Shown here: positions 1 to 7,623 of the stretch, in pieces
How positions within the stretch are numbered: the first letter of the stretch is position 1
Layout: each line of letters opens with the position of its first letter
Source: a bacterium
Lineage (GTDB): Bacteria; Actinomycetota; Acidimicrobiia; Spongiisociales; Spongiisociaceae
Assembly (NCBI GenBank): GCA_028821265.1
Contig: JAPPGU010000046.1
Location: 1-43,427, forward strand
Direction: 5' to 3'
Length of the DNA: 43,427 nt
Translations under genes and position numbers: made by a program
Notes under the pieces: generated by a model
The model's input: only the letters and a program-made list of their open reading frames with translations
Database searches by the model: none
What the model was told of the DNA's origin: nothing

Positions 1-1106
1 AGCTGCGGGACGATGGTGGATTCGACGTCGGATGAGATGCCGGTGCCTCGGGTCCGGAAGAGGGAGTCCATCTCATCGAAGAAGACGATCACCGGGACGC
101 CCTCGTCCGACTTCTCACGGGCTCGCTGGAAGATCAGCCGGATCTGCCGCTCGGTCTCCCCCACGTACTTGTTGAGAAGCTCCGGGCCCTTGATGTTGAG
201 GAAGTAGGACCGGGCGTCGTCGTAGCCGGTGCGTTTCGCCACCGCGTCGGCCAGGCTGTTTGCCACCGCCTTGGCGATGAGGGTCTTGCCGCATCCGGGC
301 GGCCCGTAGAGGAGAACTCCCTTGGGCGCCACCAGTCCGTATTCCTCGAACAGGTCCCGGTGGACGTACGGGAGCTCTACGGCGTCCTTGATCGCTTCGA
401 TCTGCTCGTGAAGTCCGCCCACCTGGGCGTAGGTGACGTCGGGGACCTCCTCGAGCACCAGCTCCTCCACCTCGGGCCGGATCAGCCTCTCGTAGGCGAG
501 GCCGTGCCGGGGGTCGATGCGGACGTGGTCCCCGATCCTCAGGAAGACCCGCTGCAGCGGCCCCGCCAACTCCACAACCCGCTCCTCGTCGGCGTGGGCC
601 ATCACCAGCAGCCGGTCGTCGGAGAGTATCTCCTTGATGGTGACGACCTGGCCCTGGCGGTCGAAGTCCCTCACCTCCACGATGTTCATCGAATCGTTCA
701 CCAGCACCTGCTGGCCCCGCTGGAGCGCCTTGATCTCGATGGAGGGCTGGGCGTTCACGCGCATCTGGCGCCCCCCGCTGATCACATCGACGGTGCTGTC
801 GCTGTTGACACCCAGCACCGTGGCGAACGGATTGGGGGCGGTAGTGAGCTTGTCGACCTCGGCCCGGAGCATGGCGAGCTGCTCCCTGGCCTCCTCCAGT
901 ACTGCGGACAGCTTCTCGTTGCGCTGGCCGGCCATCGCGAGTTGGGCCTTGGCCTCGGTGAGACGGCCCTCCAGGAGCCGGACCCGGCGCGGGCCGTCCT
1001 GGAGGCGACGGCGCAGGACGGAGACCTCTTCCTCGAGCGCGTGTACGGTGCCTCGGAGCGCGTTGATCCGGTGCTCGTATTCGTACGGCATCTGTCGATC
1101 AGTCAC
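1..1106 (-). CDS. mpa: Proteasome-associated AAA ATPase Mpa/ARC, 3' end beyond window
   Basis: Ring-forming AAA unfoldase that feeds pupylated proteins to the actinobacterial 20S proteasome in the cytoplasm. The reading frame stays open to the window edge, so the C-terminus is missing. Visible from the N-terminus are a coiled-coil segment (about residues 5-80), an OB-type interdomain (about 90-190), and the AAA module with Walker A GPPGCGKT and Walker B IVFFDEMD, followed by an arginine-rich region (LFRTRGTG). A GTG start at 1106 is preferred over the ATG at 1091 because GAGGCGGG lies seven bases upstream of it and a TATACT -10 box lies at 1130-1135. The order trmI then mpa on the same strand matches the conserved actinobacterial proteasome locus, so dop, pup and prcBA are expected beyond base 1. 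The family call is secure; the exact start is less so. Confidence 0.93.
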   Translation of the reverse strand, partial: MTDRQMPYEYEHRINALRGTVHALEEEVSVLRRRLQDGPRRVRLLEGRLTEAKAQLAMAGQRNEKLSAVLEEAREQLAMLRAEVDKLTTAPNPFATVLGVNSDSTVDVISGGRQMRVNAQPSIEIKALQRGQQVLVNDSMNIVEVRDFDRQGQVVTIKEILSDDRLLVMAHADEERVVELAGPLQRVFLRIGDHVRIDPRHGLAYERLIRPEVEELVLEEVPDVTYAQVGGLHEQIEAIKDAVELPYVHRDLFEEYGLVAPKGVLLYGPPGCGKTLIAKAVANSLADAVAKRTGYDDARSYFLNIKGPELLNKYVGETERQIRLIFQRAREKSDEGVPVIVFFDEMDSLFRTRGTGISSDVESTIVPQ

Positions 1107-1129
1107 TCGCCCGCCTCAGCATTGCGGGC

Positions 1130-1135
1130 AGTATA
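1130..1135 (-). promoter_or_regulatory. -10 box upstream of mpa
   Basis: TATACT on the minus strand, near the actinobacterial TANNNT consensus. It would place the transcript start about 17 nt before the GTG start of mpa. This implies that mpa has its own promoter besides any read-through from trmI. The -35 region is not convincing. Confidence 0.5.
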
Positions 1136-1185
1136 CGAGTGGACACACGAGTGGACGTCCTCTTCTCGAACAATTGCGTGACCTC

Positions 1186-1977
1186 TCATGGCGGGCTGAC
1201 GCATCGGGCGGTGGTCACGAATCCGGTGTGGCCGACCATCCCGTGATCCGGGCGGACCGAGCGGCCCGCGACGTGCCACGTCCGGAGCAGGATCTCGAAG
1301 GTCTCGACATCGACGAACCGCTCGCTGGACTCCAGGGTGCTGTGGAACCTGTCGACCTGTGGAACGGTCGGGACGTAGCCGGCCACCAGGCCGCCGGGTC
1401 GGAGCGTCTTGGCCGCGGCCGGGATGACCTGCCAGGGCTCCGCCAGGTCGAGGACGAGGCGGTCGTGGCAGACCTCGGCCGCGATCTCACGGACATCGCC
1501 GACGCGCAGGTCGAGGTGGTCGGGAATCGAACCGAAATAGCGTTCGATGTTGGCCCGCCCGCGGGCGGCATGGTCTTCGCGGAGCTCGCACGAGATCACC
1601 CGGCCGGTCGGGCCCACCGCCCGTACCAGGGCCAGGGTGGCGGCGCCGGAGCCCGTGCCGGCCTCCAGGACGGTGGCGCCGGGGCGGATGTCGGCATACA
1701 CGAGGATCGGGCCGAGATCCTTCGGGTACACCACCTGCGGCCCGCGGCGCATCTTGAGAACGTAATCGGCCAGGCGGGGACGGACGCCGACCAACGGCGC
1801 GCCGTTCGAGGACGTGAACCTGGTGCCCTCGGGCCGGCCGATGATGTCGGCGTGGGCAAGGCGTCCCCGGTGGTACTGGAAGGTACCGGTGGAGCGGAGT
1901 CGCAACAGGTACTTGCGACCCTTGTCGTCGAGCAGGAGAGCCGGTTCGCCCTCCCCGAACGGGATTCCCGCAGCCAC
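1186..1977 (-). CDS. trmI: tRNA (adenine(58)-N(1))-methyltransferase TrmI
   Basis: SAM-dependent enzyme methylating A58 in the T-loop of tRNAs. The N-terminal part (about residues 5-60) is the small beta domain typical of TrmI, starting GIPFGEGEPALLL. The Rossmann domain has SAM motif I VLEAGTGSGAATLAL, then ISCELREDHA and the post-motif VLDLAEPW. An upstream extension of the frame to 2067 is possible. The GTG at 1977 is preferred because the conserved protein begins just there and GGAGG lies 12 nt before it, at the end of the upstream miniprotein ORF. It follows that ORF after 5 nt, so the two are probably co-transcribed. Being upstream of mpa is the usual actinobacterial arrangement. About 263 residues, normal for the family. 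Confidence 0.92.
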   Translation of the reverse strand: MAAGIPFGEGEPALLLDDKGRKYLLRLRSTGTFQYHRGRLAHADIIGRPEGTRFTSSNGAPLVGVRPRLADYVLKMRRGPQVVYPKDLGPILVYADIRPGATVLEAGTGSGAATLALVRAVGPTGRVISCELREDHAARGRANIERYFGSIPDHLDLRVGDVREIAAEVCHDRLVLDLAEPWQVIPAAAKTLRPGGLVAGYVPTVPQVDRFHSTLESSERFVDVETFEILLRTWHVAGRSVRPDHGMVGHTGFVTTARCVSPP

Positions 1978-1982
1978 GACGG

Positions 1983-2084
1983 TCAGAATCCTCCGAGCGA
2001 GGCCAGGCTGGCCACCAGGGTCAGCACCATGCCGGCTACGGTGACCCAGACCACCACCTTCACCCACGTGGGCGTCTGCCTCAT
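1983..2084 (-). CDS. 33-residue single-pass membrane miniprotein
   Basis: ATG-initiated short ORF (MRQTPTWVKVV..., ending SLGGF) with a strong ribosome binding site (AGGAGAG, five bases before the ATG). A short polar, lysine-containing N-terminus is followed by one hydrophobic segment (about residues 8-27) and a glycine-rich end. The organisation recalls the DUF4044/Prli42 group of tail-anchored miniproteins, known from Firmicutes stressosome work, but similarity at this length is weak evidence. It ends 5 nt before trmI, and its 3' end supplies the GGAGG for trmI, so translational coupling is likely. No function is assigned. Confidence 0.65.
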   Translation of the reverse strand: MRQTPTWVKVVVWVTVAGMVLTLVASLASLGGF

Positions 2085-2097
2085 GTGCTCTCTCCTG

Positions 2098-2163
2098 GTT
2101 TCTCGTTTCTAGTCTCTAGTGTCCATCATAACCAGCAACTAGCAACTAGAAACTAGCAACTAC
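2098..2163. repeat. Heptad inverted-repeat array A
   Basis: Two arms of tandem, degenerate 7-bp units. The left arm reads as GTTTCTC, GTTTCTA, GTCTCTA; the right arm as CAGCAAC, TAGCAAC, TAGAAAC, TAGCAAC. The right arm is the near reverse complement of the left (19 positions, 3 mismatches) around a centre at about 2120-2131. It is much AT-richer than the surrounding genes. It lies between the divergent starts of the miniprotein and the 78-residue ORF. The same unit recurs at five other places in this window. Confidence 0.8.
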
Positions 2164-2171
2164 AGATTCGC

Positions 2172-2177
2172 TAGCCT
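2172..2177 (+). promoter_or_regulatory. -10 box, probable leaderless start at 2183
   Basis: TAGCCT ends five bases before the GTG at 2183, with no ribosome binding site between. This spacing would put the transcript start on the initiation codon. The same box and spacing recur at several genes in this window. Confidence 0.45.
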
Positions 2178-2182
2178 GGACC

Positions 2183-2419
2183 GTGATGCTCCGGTTCCTC
2201 TCTGCTCGTCGCGGCGCCCGTTACCTTTTCCAAGGCCTTCGGCAAGGCAGGTGGCCGCTCATCCTGGTGGGCCTGACCGTACTCGTGGCGCGGTTCAACA
2301 AGTGTTGTCGGCCGGACGCCTCACGGGTGGCGACGGTCCGGGTGAAACCCGGTCAGAGCCTCGGACTACGGGTCTCCCGGCCCGGCGAGGCACCCACGAC
2401 CTTCCGCGTAGACAGCTAG
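2183..2419 (+). CDS. Small membrane-anchored protein of unknown function
   Basis: 78 codons from GTG (2183), or 77 from the ATG at 2186. Basic N-terminus, one hydrophobic segment (about residues 25-36, WPLILVGLTVLVARF), a CC pair, then a short basic beta-rich tail (VRVKPGQSLGLRVSR). I do not recognise the family. Support for its being real: a TAGCCT box placed for leaderless expression, GC-rich codon use like its neighbours, and a stop (TAG) falling exactly at the edge of repeat array B. The short length leaves doubt. Confidence 0.55.
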   Translation: MMLRFLSARRGARYLFQGLRQGRWPLILVGLTVLVARFNKCCRPDASRVATVRVKPGQSLGLRVSRPGEAPTTFRVDS

Positions 2420-2491
2420 TTGTTAGCAAATGGTTGTTAGTTACCATTTGAACAGTGTACTAGAGACTAACGACTAGCAACTAAAAGCTAC
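2417..2491. repeat. Heptad inverted-repeat array B
   Basis: Units TAGTTGT, TAGCAAA, TGGTTGT, TAGTTAC on the left and TAGAGAC, TAACGAC, TAGCAAC, TAAAAGC on the right, pairing imperfectly around about 2445-2455. It fills the whole gap between two convergent genes. The stop codons of both genes (TAG at 2417-2419 plus; TAG at 2488-2490 minus) are repeat units. Confidence 0.8.
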
Positions 2492-2679
2492 AGCCGGTGG
2501 ATCTCGATCCGGGCGCCGCGGCGTCTGGCGCGCCTCCGTCCGGCCAGGAAGACGATGGCGAGCGCGCCGGCCCAGGCCAAGGCGTTTCTCATCGCGGCCG
2601 AGCGGACGAAGTCACCGGTGTCGTTGACGGCTTCCTCGATCTGGTGAGCCTTGGCTTCGATGTCGTCACGGGTGATCAC
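2488..2679 (-). CDS. Small membrane protein (YtxH/DUF3618-like layout)
   Basis: 63 residues. An acidic amphipathic N-terminal helix (about 1-30) precedes a hydrophobic segment (about 31-48, ALAWAGALAIVFLAG) and a strongly basic C-terminus (RRRARRRGARIEI). The true start is the GTG at 2679, which overlaps the TGA of the upstream holin-like gene as GTGA. The open frame runs to 2772, but that extension is only a shadow of the upstream gene. The layout (charged helix, one membrane segment, arginine-rich tail) resembles small DUF3618-type proteins that accompany Holin-X genes in actinobacteria; this assignment rests on context only. Confidence 0.7.
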   Translation of the reverse strand: MITRDDIEAKAHQIEEAVNDTGDFVRSAAMRNALAWAGALAIVFLAGRRRARRRGARIEIHRL

Positions 2680-2981
2680 AGGGACTCCCTGGGACGGTTG
2701 GCCAGCCACATCACGAAGAGAGCCAGCAGGGCGGCCAGCGCCGCGCCGATGAAGTAGCCCAGAACACTCCACAGCGCGCTGTCAGGAAGCAGGTCCAGCA
2801 CCAGTCTGAGCCCGGCGATCGAGAGCATCAGCCACCCCGCGGCGAACAGCAGTCCCGCCAGCAGGCTGAACCCCGCGAAACGCGCCACCCGGCGCAAGGG
2901 CGCCACCGTCTCCTGGGCGAGGTATGCCTTCGACATCTCGAGCAACTCGGACATCAACTGGGGGATTTCGGCTTGCTTCAT
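2676..2981 (-). CDS. Phage-holin-family (actinobacterial Holin-X) membrane protein
   Basis: 101 residues. The first 30 are an amphipathic helix (ELLEMSKAYLAQETVAP), followed by two hydrophobic segments (about 35-60 and 70-95) and the short basic tail NRPRESL. This is the layout of Phage_holin_3_6 / Holin-X proteins, which are normal chromosomal genes in actinobacteria with no proven role; no phage genes lie nearby. Its stop overlaps the next gene by four bases, so the two make a small operon. The ATG at 2981 has no clear ribosome binding site. Confidence 0.72.
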   Translation of the reverse strand: MKQAEIPQLMSELLEMSKAYLAQETVAPLRRVARFAGFSLLAGLLFAAGWLMLSIAGLRLVLDLLPDSALWSVLGYFIGAALAALLALFVMWLANRPRESL

Positions 2982-3068
2982 GCGTGTGTGATCCGGCAGG
3001 GGTACGCAAGCCTAGCGAGTGAAGGTGGGTAATCCTCATGGAAAATGGGTATCGGCGCCCGGGAGGCT

Positions 3069-3611
3069 TCATCCCAGCAGGGGCTTGTAGGCCTCCAGGA
3101 ACCGTTGGTAGGTGGCCACTCCGGATCTCTGCCGCTCGATCTCGTCCTCGGTCAGCCGCCTCACCGGCTTGGCCGGGATGCCCATGGCGAGCGTCCAGGG
3201 CGGGATGACCCGGCCCTCCGGCAGCACTGCGCCGGACGCCAGCCAGGCGCCCTCGCCCAGCTCGGAGCCGGTGAGGGCCATGGCGCCGATCCCGACCAGG
3301 CAATGGTCGCGGACCTTGACGCTGTGCAGCACCGCGGCGTGACCGACCGTGGTGTCCCTGCCCACAATGCACGGGAAGCCGGGGTCGCAATGCATCACCA
3401 CGTTGTCCTGGAGGTTCGATCCCTCCCCCACCACCACGCGGTCCAACTCGGCGCGGATAACCACCCCGAACATGACCACGGCGCGGGCCTCGATCACAGC
3501 GTCGCCGTAGATGTGAACGCCCGGCGCCACGAACGAGTCGGGATGGATGGAAGGGGATCCCAGGACCACCGGTCCCTCAGGTTCCCCGTGGGTTTGATCG
3601 GCCCGGGACAC
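3069..3611 (-). CDS. Gamma carbonic anhydrase family protein (left-handed beta-helix)
   Basis: 180-residue hexapeptide-repeat protein predicted to form a trimer with metal sites between subunits. The repeat core spans about residues 15-145. The three histidines expected as zinc ligands are visible in NVVMHCD and in VGHAAVLHS. The C-terminal helix (about 150-178) is typical of YrdA/CaiE-type members. True carbonic anhydrase activity is not guaranteed, since many members have unknown substrates. The start is GTG at 3611, six bases after a TATCCT box, which fits a leaderless transcript. A GGAGG lies 12 nt upstream as an alternative signal. Confidence 0.88.
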   Translation of the reverse strand: MSRADQTHGEPEGPVVLGSPSIHPDSFVAPGVHIYGDAVIEARAVVMFGVVIRAELDRVVVGEGSNLQDNVVMHCDPGFPCIVGRDTTVGHAAVLHSVKVRDHCLVGIGAMALTGSELGEGAWLASGAVLPEGRVIPPWTLAMGIPAKPVRRLTEDEIERQRSGVATYQRFLEAYKPLLG

Positions 3612-3617
3612 GACCGA

Positions 3618-3623
3618 AGGATA
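3618..3623 (-). promoter_or_regulatory. -10 box of the gamma-carbonic-anhydrase gene
   Basis: TATCCT, six bases before the GTG start. The spacing suggests a leaderless mRNA. Confidence 0.4.
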
Positions 3624-3690
3624 CCTCCGGCCCGGTGAACGACTGGTCTATCCGTGGATTGGCCTGGTTGGTCCGCAGACAAGCCATGGG

Positions 3691-3774
3691 TGTCGGAGAG
3701 AGGACTCGAACCTCCACGCCCTTGCGGGCACTAGGCCCTCAACCTAGCGCGTCTACCAGTTCCGCCACTCCGAC
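3691..3774 (-). tRNA. tRNA-Leu (GAG)
   Basis: Class II tRNA, 84 nt to the discriminator A. Acceptor arms GTCGGAG and CTCCGAC pair fully. The anticodon stem CTAGG/CCTAG encloses the loop TTGAGGG, anticodon GAG. The long variable arm (TGCCCGCAAGGGCG) is typical of leucine tRNA, and the T-loop is TTCGAGT. CCA is not encoded (ACCC follows). Confidence 0.95.
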
Positions 3775-3789
3775 CCGAGCGGGGGCACG

Positions 3790-3795
3790 AGTATA
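3790..3795 (-). promoter_or_regulatory. -10 box of tRNA-Leu(GAG)
   Basis: TATACT, 15 bases upstream of the mature tRNA 5' end, as expected for a short leader. It lies between the downstream end of the MBL hydrolase gene and the tRNA. Confidence 0.6.
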
Positions 3796-3814
3796 CCCAC
3801 CGCGGGGCCCTTGA

Positions 3815-4444
3815 TCAGTTGACGCCGAGCCGGGCGATCCGGTCGAGCACCCCGGTTCGCTCCGCGCCGATGGTGGTGCTGTCACCATGGCCGGTGTGGA
3901 CGACGGTCTCGTCCGGTAGGACCAGCAACATGTCGCGGATACTCCGGAGCAGGGTGGGCCGATCGCTGAAGCTCCGTCCGGTAGCCCCCGGACCCCCGTT
4001 GAACAGGGTGTCTCCCGAGAACACCAGCCCGCTTCCATCGTCCAGGAAGCAGCACGAGCCCGGTGAGTGACCAGGGGTGTGGATCACTGCCAGCTCGTGT
4101 CCGGCCGCCCGCAGGGTGGCGCCGTGGGCCAGGTCGCGATCAGGTGTGGCATCGGCATACACCATGTCCCACAGCATCCGGTCGTCGGGGTGCAGCATGA
4201 TGGGAGCGTCTACGTGCTCACGCAGGGCGACCGCCGAGTTGATGTGGTCGTTATGGCCGTGGGTTGCGACGATGGCAATCACTCGCCGTCCCGCTACCGC
4301 CTCCACTATCGGCGCGTGATCGTGGCCGGCGTCGATCACCAGAACCTCCTGATCGTTACCGATCAGCCAGATGTTGTTGGTGACCTCCCACTCCCCGCCG
4401 TCGAGGCGGAACAGCCCGTCGGTGGTTACCAGTTCGAGTGGCAT
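3815..4444 (-). CDS. MBL-fold hydrolase paired with mycothiol formaldehyde dehydrogenase
   Basis: 209-residue metallo-beta-lactamase-fold protein. Metal ligands: THGHNDH (about residues 61-67), the histidine of HTPGHSPGS (about 120-128), the aspartate of FSGDTLF (about 145) and the histidine of HTGHGD (about 188). This is the glyoxalase-II-like pattern for thioester hydrolysis. It lies 13 nt downstream of mscR on the same strand. The same pairing occurs in mycobacteria, so a role in splitting S-formylmycothiol or a related mycothiol ester after formaldehyde oxidation is a reasonable inference. The fold is certain; the substrate is inferred from context. Confidence 0.88.
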   Translation of the reverse strand: MPLELVTTDGLFRLDGGEWEVTNNIWLIGNDQEVLVIDAGHDHAPIVEAVAGRRVIAIVATHGHNDHINSAVALREHVDAPIMLHPDDRMLWDMVYADATPDRDLAHGATLRAAGHELAVIHTPGHSPGSCCFLDDGSGLVFSGDTLFNGGPGATGRSFSDRPTLLRSIRDMLLVLPDETVVHTGHGDSTTIGAERTGVLDRIARLGVN

Positions 4445-4457
4445 GGTCGAGCCCGCC

Positions 4458-5543
4458 CTAAAAGACGACGACCGAACGAAGTACTTCCCCGCGCTCCATC
4501 TTGTGGAAGGCCTCCTCTACGTCTCCCACTCCGATCGTCTCGGAGACGAAGCGGTCCAGATCGAGACGGCCCTGGAGGTACAGGTCGATCAGCATGGGGA
4601 AGTCCTTGGAGGGGAGGCAGTCCCCGTACCAACTCGACTTCAGGGCGCCTCCGCGGCCGAAGACCTCGATGAACGGCAACTCGAGGGTCATGTCGGGGGC
4701 GGGCACCCCCACGAGCACCACGGTGCCGGCCAGGTCACGGGCCTTGAAGGCCTGCTGGTAGACGTGTGGCAGGCCGATCGCCTCGATGGCCACATCGACC
4801 CCGTTGCCTCCGGTCAGCGCCTTGATGGCATGGACCGGGTCCTCGTCGTTGGAGTTGATGGTGTGGGTGGCCCCGAACTCTGTCGCCCATTCGAGTTTCC
4901 GGTCGTCGATGTCCACCCCGATGATGGTGGTGGCTCCGGCGAGCTTGGCCCCGGCGATGGCGCCGTCGCCGACTCCTCCGCAGCCGAACACCGCCACGCT
5001 GTCGCCCGGGCCCACGCCCCCGGTGTTCATGGCGGCCCCTATGCCTGCCATGACCCCGCAACCGAGCAGGCCGGCCGCCACCGGCGAGGCGGCGGGGTCC
5101 ACCTTCGTGCACTGCCCGGCCGCCACGAGGGTGGCATCCGCGAACGCGCCGATGCCGAGGGCAGCCGACAGCTCCGTGCCGTCGGCGAGGGTCATCTTCT
5201 GGGAAGCATTGTGGGTGCTGAAACAGATGTTGGGCCGGCCCCGCAGGCATGACCGGCACTGGCCGCAAACCGCCCGCCAGTTCAGGATGACGAAGTCACC
5301 GGGCTCCACCTCGGTCACCCCGGCGCCCACCTCCTCGACCACCCCGGCCGCTTCGTGGCCCAGGAAGAAGGGGAATTCGTCGTTGATGCCTCCCTCGCGG
5401 TAGTGGAGGTCGGTGTGGCAGACCCCGCACGCCTGAATGCGGACCACCGCCTCGCCGGGACCGGGGTCCGGTATGACGATCTCCTCGAGGGTCACCGGCT
5501 CACCAACTGCCTTCGATACCACACCCTGCACGGTCCGCGGCAT
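4458..5543 (-). CDS. mscR: S-(hydroxymethyl)mycothiol dehydrogenase
   Basis: Zinc-dependent, medium-chain alcohol dehydrogenase that oxidises the formaldehyde-mycothiol adduct using NAD. 361 residues, the usual length. The catalytic zinc site is in CGVCHTDLH (about residues 39-47) and GHEAAG (about 63-68). The structural zinc cysteines are in [15 protein letters not shown] (about 93-107). The coenzyme site is [12 protein letters not shown] (about 195-206), with the NAD-type acidic residue in [11 protein letters not shown] start with a strong ribosome binding site (GGAGAGGAAA). Its presence implies that the organism makes mycothiol. Operon partner: the MBL hydrolase immediately downstream. Confidence 0.93.
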   Translation of the reverse strand: MPRTVQGVVSKAVGEPVTLEEIVIPDPGPGEAVVRIQACGVCHTDLHYREGGINDEFPFFLGHEAAGVVEEVGAGVTEVEPGDFVILNWRAVCGQCRSCLRGRPNICFSTHNASQKMTLADGTELSAALGIGAFADATLVAAGQCTKVDPAASPVAAGLLGCGVMAGIGAAMNTGGVGPGDSVAVFGCGGVGDGAIAGAKLAGATTIIGVDIDDRKLEWATEFGATHTINSNDEDPVHAIKALTGGNGVDVAIEAIGLPHVYQQAFKARDLAGTVVLVGVPAPDMTLELPFIEVFGRGGALKSSWYGDCLPSKDFPMLIDLYLQGRLDLDRFVSETIGVGDVEEAFHKMERGEVLRSVVVF

Positions 5544-5601
5544 TTTCCTCTCCTCTGCTGACGTTGCCCGAAAGACTAGTGGCCGGGACCGATCCGAGGC
5601 T

Positions 5602-7134
5602 TCACGCCGCGGACGGTGCCCAGAGTTCGGTCCCGGGATGGAACTGGCTCCACGCGAACCAGAAGGATTCGTGTGCGGGTATCTCCGCCCCGTCCGGTCC
5701 CCGGGCGCGCAGGCCGCCTCCGTCCAGCACGACGAAGACCTCCCCGTACTCGACCGGTTCCCCCCGTCTCAGCGTCGCCAGCGCCTCGGCCACCGGGAAG
5801 GCCACCGCGGTGGGGGCCTCTCCCCCGTCGACCAGCACGCCCAGTACCTTCTCCTGGACCGGCAGGCGGTCGTCCCAGTCCCCGATCGGGAAGATAGGAC
5901 CGTGGTCGTCCCGGCCGCGCAGGGGATCGTCCGGGTAGGACCGGCCTATCCCGCCGTCCTGGGCCACGATGAGAGTATGCGGATTGGCCGCCTTCCACTC
6001 CCCCCACCGCGAGGCCACCACGGTGGTCTGAGGCAACCGGACGCCCGCCTCCCGGAGGGGACCGCTCACCGCCTGGCCGGTGAACGTGTCGAACATGGAA
6101 CGCGTGTGGTACTCGTACATCATCTTGTTGGAACGCGAGAGGAGCCCGGAGGTGCGGAGTTCGAAGGTCCCGGCTTCCCCGAGCCGCTGGCGGACCGAGT
6201 CGGGCGCCATGTCCGTGAAGTAGGCCTGGGCGGAGCCGCACAGGGTGCAGTACGGGATCCCCAGTCGCCTGCCACCGATGGTGATGTTGACCATCTCGTG
6301 GACTTCCATGATGTTCTTGGGGAACGCCACCGCCTCCCCGTTGACGGTCACCGCGAACACGTATGCCTCGTCGGGGTAGTAGTCACCCTCGGAGGCGGGG
6401 ACCAGCAGGGGATCGTTGAGCGCCGGGATGCAGCCCCTGGGGCACGGCAGGTGCGTCGTGTTGAGCGGGCGATCGTCGATCAACACCCCGCCCCACGTGA
6501 CGTGACGCCAATCGATGAGTGAGTTCTCGTCGGCGAAGAAGGGTGCCCATCCCAACTCGATCAAGGTGTACAACCCGCCCTTCCACGTGCCTAACCCGGG
6601 CGGCGCCGGCGTGTCCCATGCGATCAACTGGTTGGTGGCGTCGCGCCACGGGTTCGGGCCGAGCTCCACGCCTGTCAGTTCGGTGAACGCGTATTGGAGG
6701 CCGGAAGCCTCGGGAGGGATGAAACGCATGAGATCCGCGATGACCCAGGCGACGCGCAGGTCACCTGACCGGCCGAGGCGGAGGATGGCCTCAGTGTCCA
6801 GTCCGGTGGTCAACGAGTCGAGCACGGCTTGAAGATCGGCCTCTGTGTCCACCTCCAAGGCGGCCTCAGCTGTAGTGGCCGGCGCTTCATCAGCTGAACC
6901 GGCCGGCGTCGTGGTTTCGGCGGATACCTGCTCGGGCGCCGTCGCAGGAGCCTGGTCGGTCGGTTGGTCCCGGCCGGACGTGGTGGAAGGTGCCGTCAGG
7001 CCGGTCGTGGTGGTGGTCTCGACCGGTTCGGCCTGCCGGCTCGACGGTCCGCCGGATCGGATGGCGACCAGCGCCACGACACCCACCAGCGCCACCAGAC
7101 CGATCAGGAGCGCCCAGCGCCGTCCCGGGTTCAT
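5602..7134 (-). CDS. DUF3179 domain-containing membrane-anchored protein
   Basis: 510 residues. An N-terminal membrane anchor (about residues 7-25, [19 protein letters not shown]) is followed by a Thr/Ala/Pro-rich low-complexity linker to about 95, a helical region, then the DUF3179 domain (about 210-500). The domain hallmark is [14 protein letters not shown] (about 296-309), a CxxC motif, together with [13 protein letters not shown]. The function of DUF3179 is unknown; the exported, cysteine-containing domain could bind a metal or cofactor, but nothing here proves this. The ATG start is preceded by GAGG at seven bases. It lies 77 nt downstream of secG and may be transcribed separately, as a GC-rich inverted repeat lies between them. 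Confidence 0.85.
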   Translation of the reverse strand: MNPGRRWALLIGLVALVGVVALVAIRSGGPSSRQAEPVETTTTTGLTAPSTTSGRDQPTDQAPATAPEQVSAETTTPAGSADEAPATTAEAALEVDTEADLQAVLDSLTTGLDTEAILRLGRSGDLRVAWVIADLMRFIPPEASGLQYAFTELTGVELGPNPWRDATNQLIAWDTPAPPGLGTWKGGLYTLIELGWAPFFADENSLIDWRHVTWGGVLIDDRPLNTTHLPCPRGCIPALNDPLLVPASEGDYYPDEAYVFAVTVNGEAVAFPKNIMEVHEMVNITIGGRRLGIPYCTLCGSAQAYFTDMAPDSVRQRLGEAGTFELRTSGLLSRSNKMMYEYHTRSMFDTFTGQAVSGPLREAGVRLPQTTVVASRWGEWKAANPHTLIVAQDGGIGRSYPDDPLRGRDDHGPIFPIGDWDDRLPVQEKVLGVLVDGGEAPTAVAFPVAEALATLRRGEPVEYGEVFVVLDGGGLRARGPDGAEIPAHESFWFAWSQFHPGTELWAPSAA

Positions 7135-7174
7135 GCCGAAGCCTCGCCGGGGGTTCCGGTCATCAGCCGGGGTG

Positions 7175-7200
7175 CCGGCCCGCTCCCGATCGCCGGCCGG
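7175..7200 (-). terminator. Possible terminator hairpin after secG
   Basis: CCGGCC and GGCCGG arms with a 14-nt loop, 11 nt past the secG stop. There is no U-tract, so intrinsic termination is uncertain. It could equally be a mere GC-rich palindrome. Confidence 0.3.
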
Positions 7201-7211
7201 AGATCATGAGT

Positions 7212-7451
7212 TCAGCGGCCGAGAAGGATCGCCAGGCTGACGGTGGTGGCCGCGAAGAGGACCGCAACGAAGACGGTCATGCGATCCAGGTTGCGCTCGG
7301 CGAGCGTGGACCCGCCCATGCCGCCGGCCTGCATCCCGCCGCCGAACATATCGCCGAGCCCACCCTTGCCGGCATGGAGCAGGATCAGGAAGACCAGGGC
7401 AACCGCCACGATCAGATGAAGTACGGTGATGATGGCGATCGCGATTGTCAT
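7212..7451 (-). CDS. secG: Protein translocase subunit SecG
   Basis: 79 residues with the SecG layout. Membrane helix 1 (about 4-24) is followed by a glycine/methionine-rich cytoplasmic loop (GGLGDMFGGGMQAGGMGG, about 29-47) and helix 2 (about 56-76). It assists the SecYE channel in protein export. The position after pgk, tpiA and gpmA follows the usual actinobacterial pgk-tpiA-secG order. ATG start; the short leader lies against repeat array C. Confidence 0.93.
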   Translation of the reverse strand: MTIAIAIITVLHLIVAVALVFLILLHAGKGGLGDMFGGGMQAGGMGGSTLAERNLDRMTVFVAVLFAATTVSLAILLGR

Positions 7452-7461
7452 GGGTAGTCCC

Positions 7462-7623
7462 TGGTCAGTCAGTGGTGAGCGGTCAGTGGTCAGCTTACCA
7501 ACCTCGTCGGCGTAGCCCAGAACATCCTCGAGCCGCTGTCGGCCGTGCGCGGTGACCCTTGGGGTATTCGGCTACCGATGTACGTCTAGAAGCCATTCAC
7601 GGGCCACTGACCACTGACGACTA
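7462..7623. repeat. Heptad inverted-repeat array C (CAGTGGT variant)
   Basis: The left arm at 7462-7497 contains TGGTCAG, TCAGTGG, TGAGCGG, TCAGTGG, TCAGC units. The right arm at 7602-7623 contains CCACTGA, CCACTGA, CGACTAT. A 12-bp perfect inverted match (GTCAGTGGTCAG) links the arms across about 110 bp of otherwise plain sequence. The array lies between gpmA and secG; the gpmA stop codon (TAG, 7621-7623) is the last unit. The unit differs from arrays A, B, D, E and F but keeps the 7-bp period and the AGT core. Confidence 0.7.

Noticed and set aside
517-2112. 531-codon open frame on the plus strand
   Set aside because: It runs antisense through mpa and trmI, whose proteins are clearly conserved; the translation is arginine/serine-rich shadow sequence typical of high-GC DNA.
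2098-2491. CRISPR array
   Set aside because: The repeats are 7 bp, directly tandem and degenerate, with no unique spacers and no cas genes nearby.
2676-2981. Prophage holin
   Set aside because: No other phage genes; Holin-X proteins are ordinary chromosomal genes in actinobacteria.
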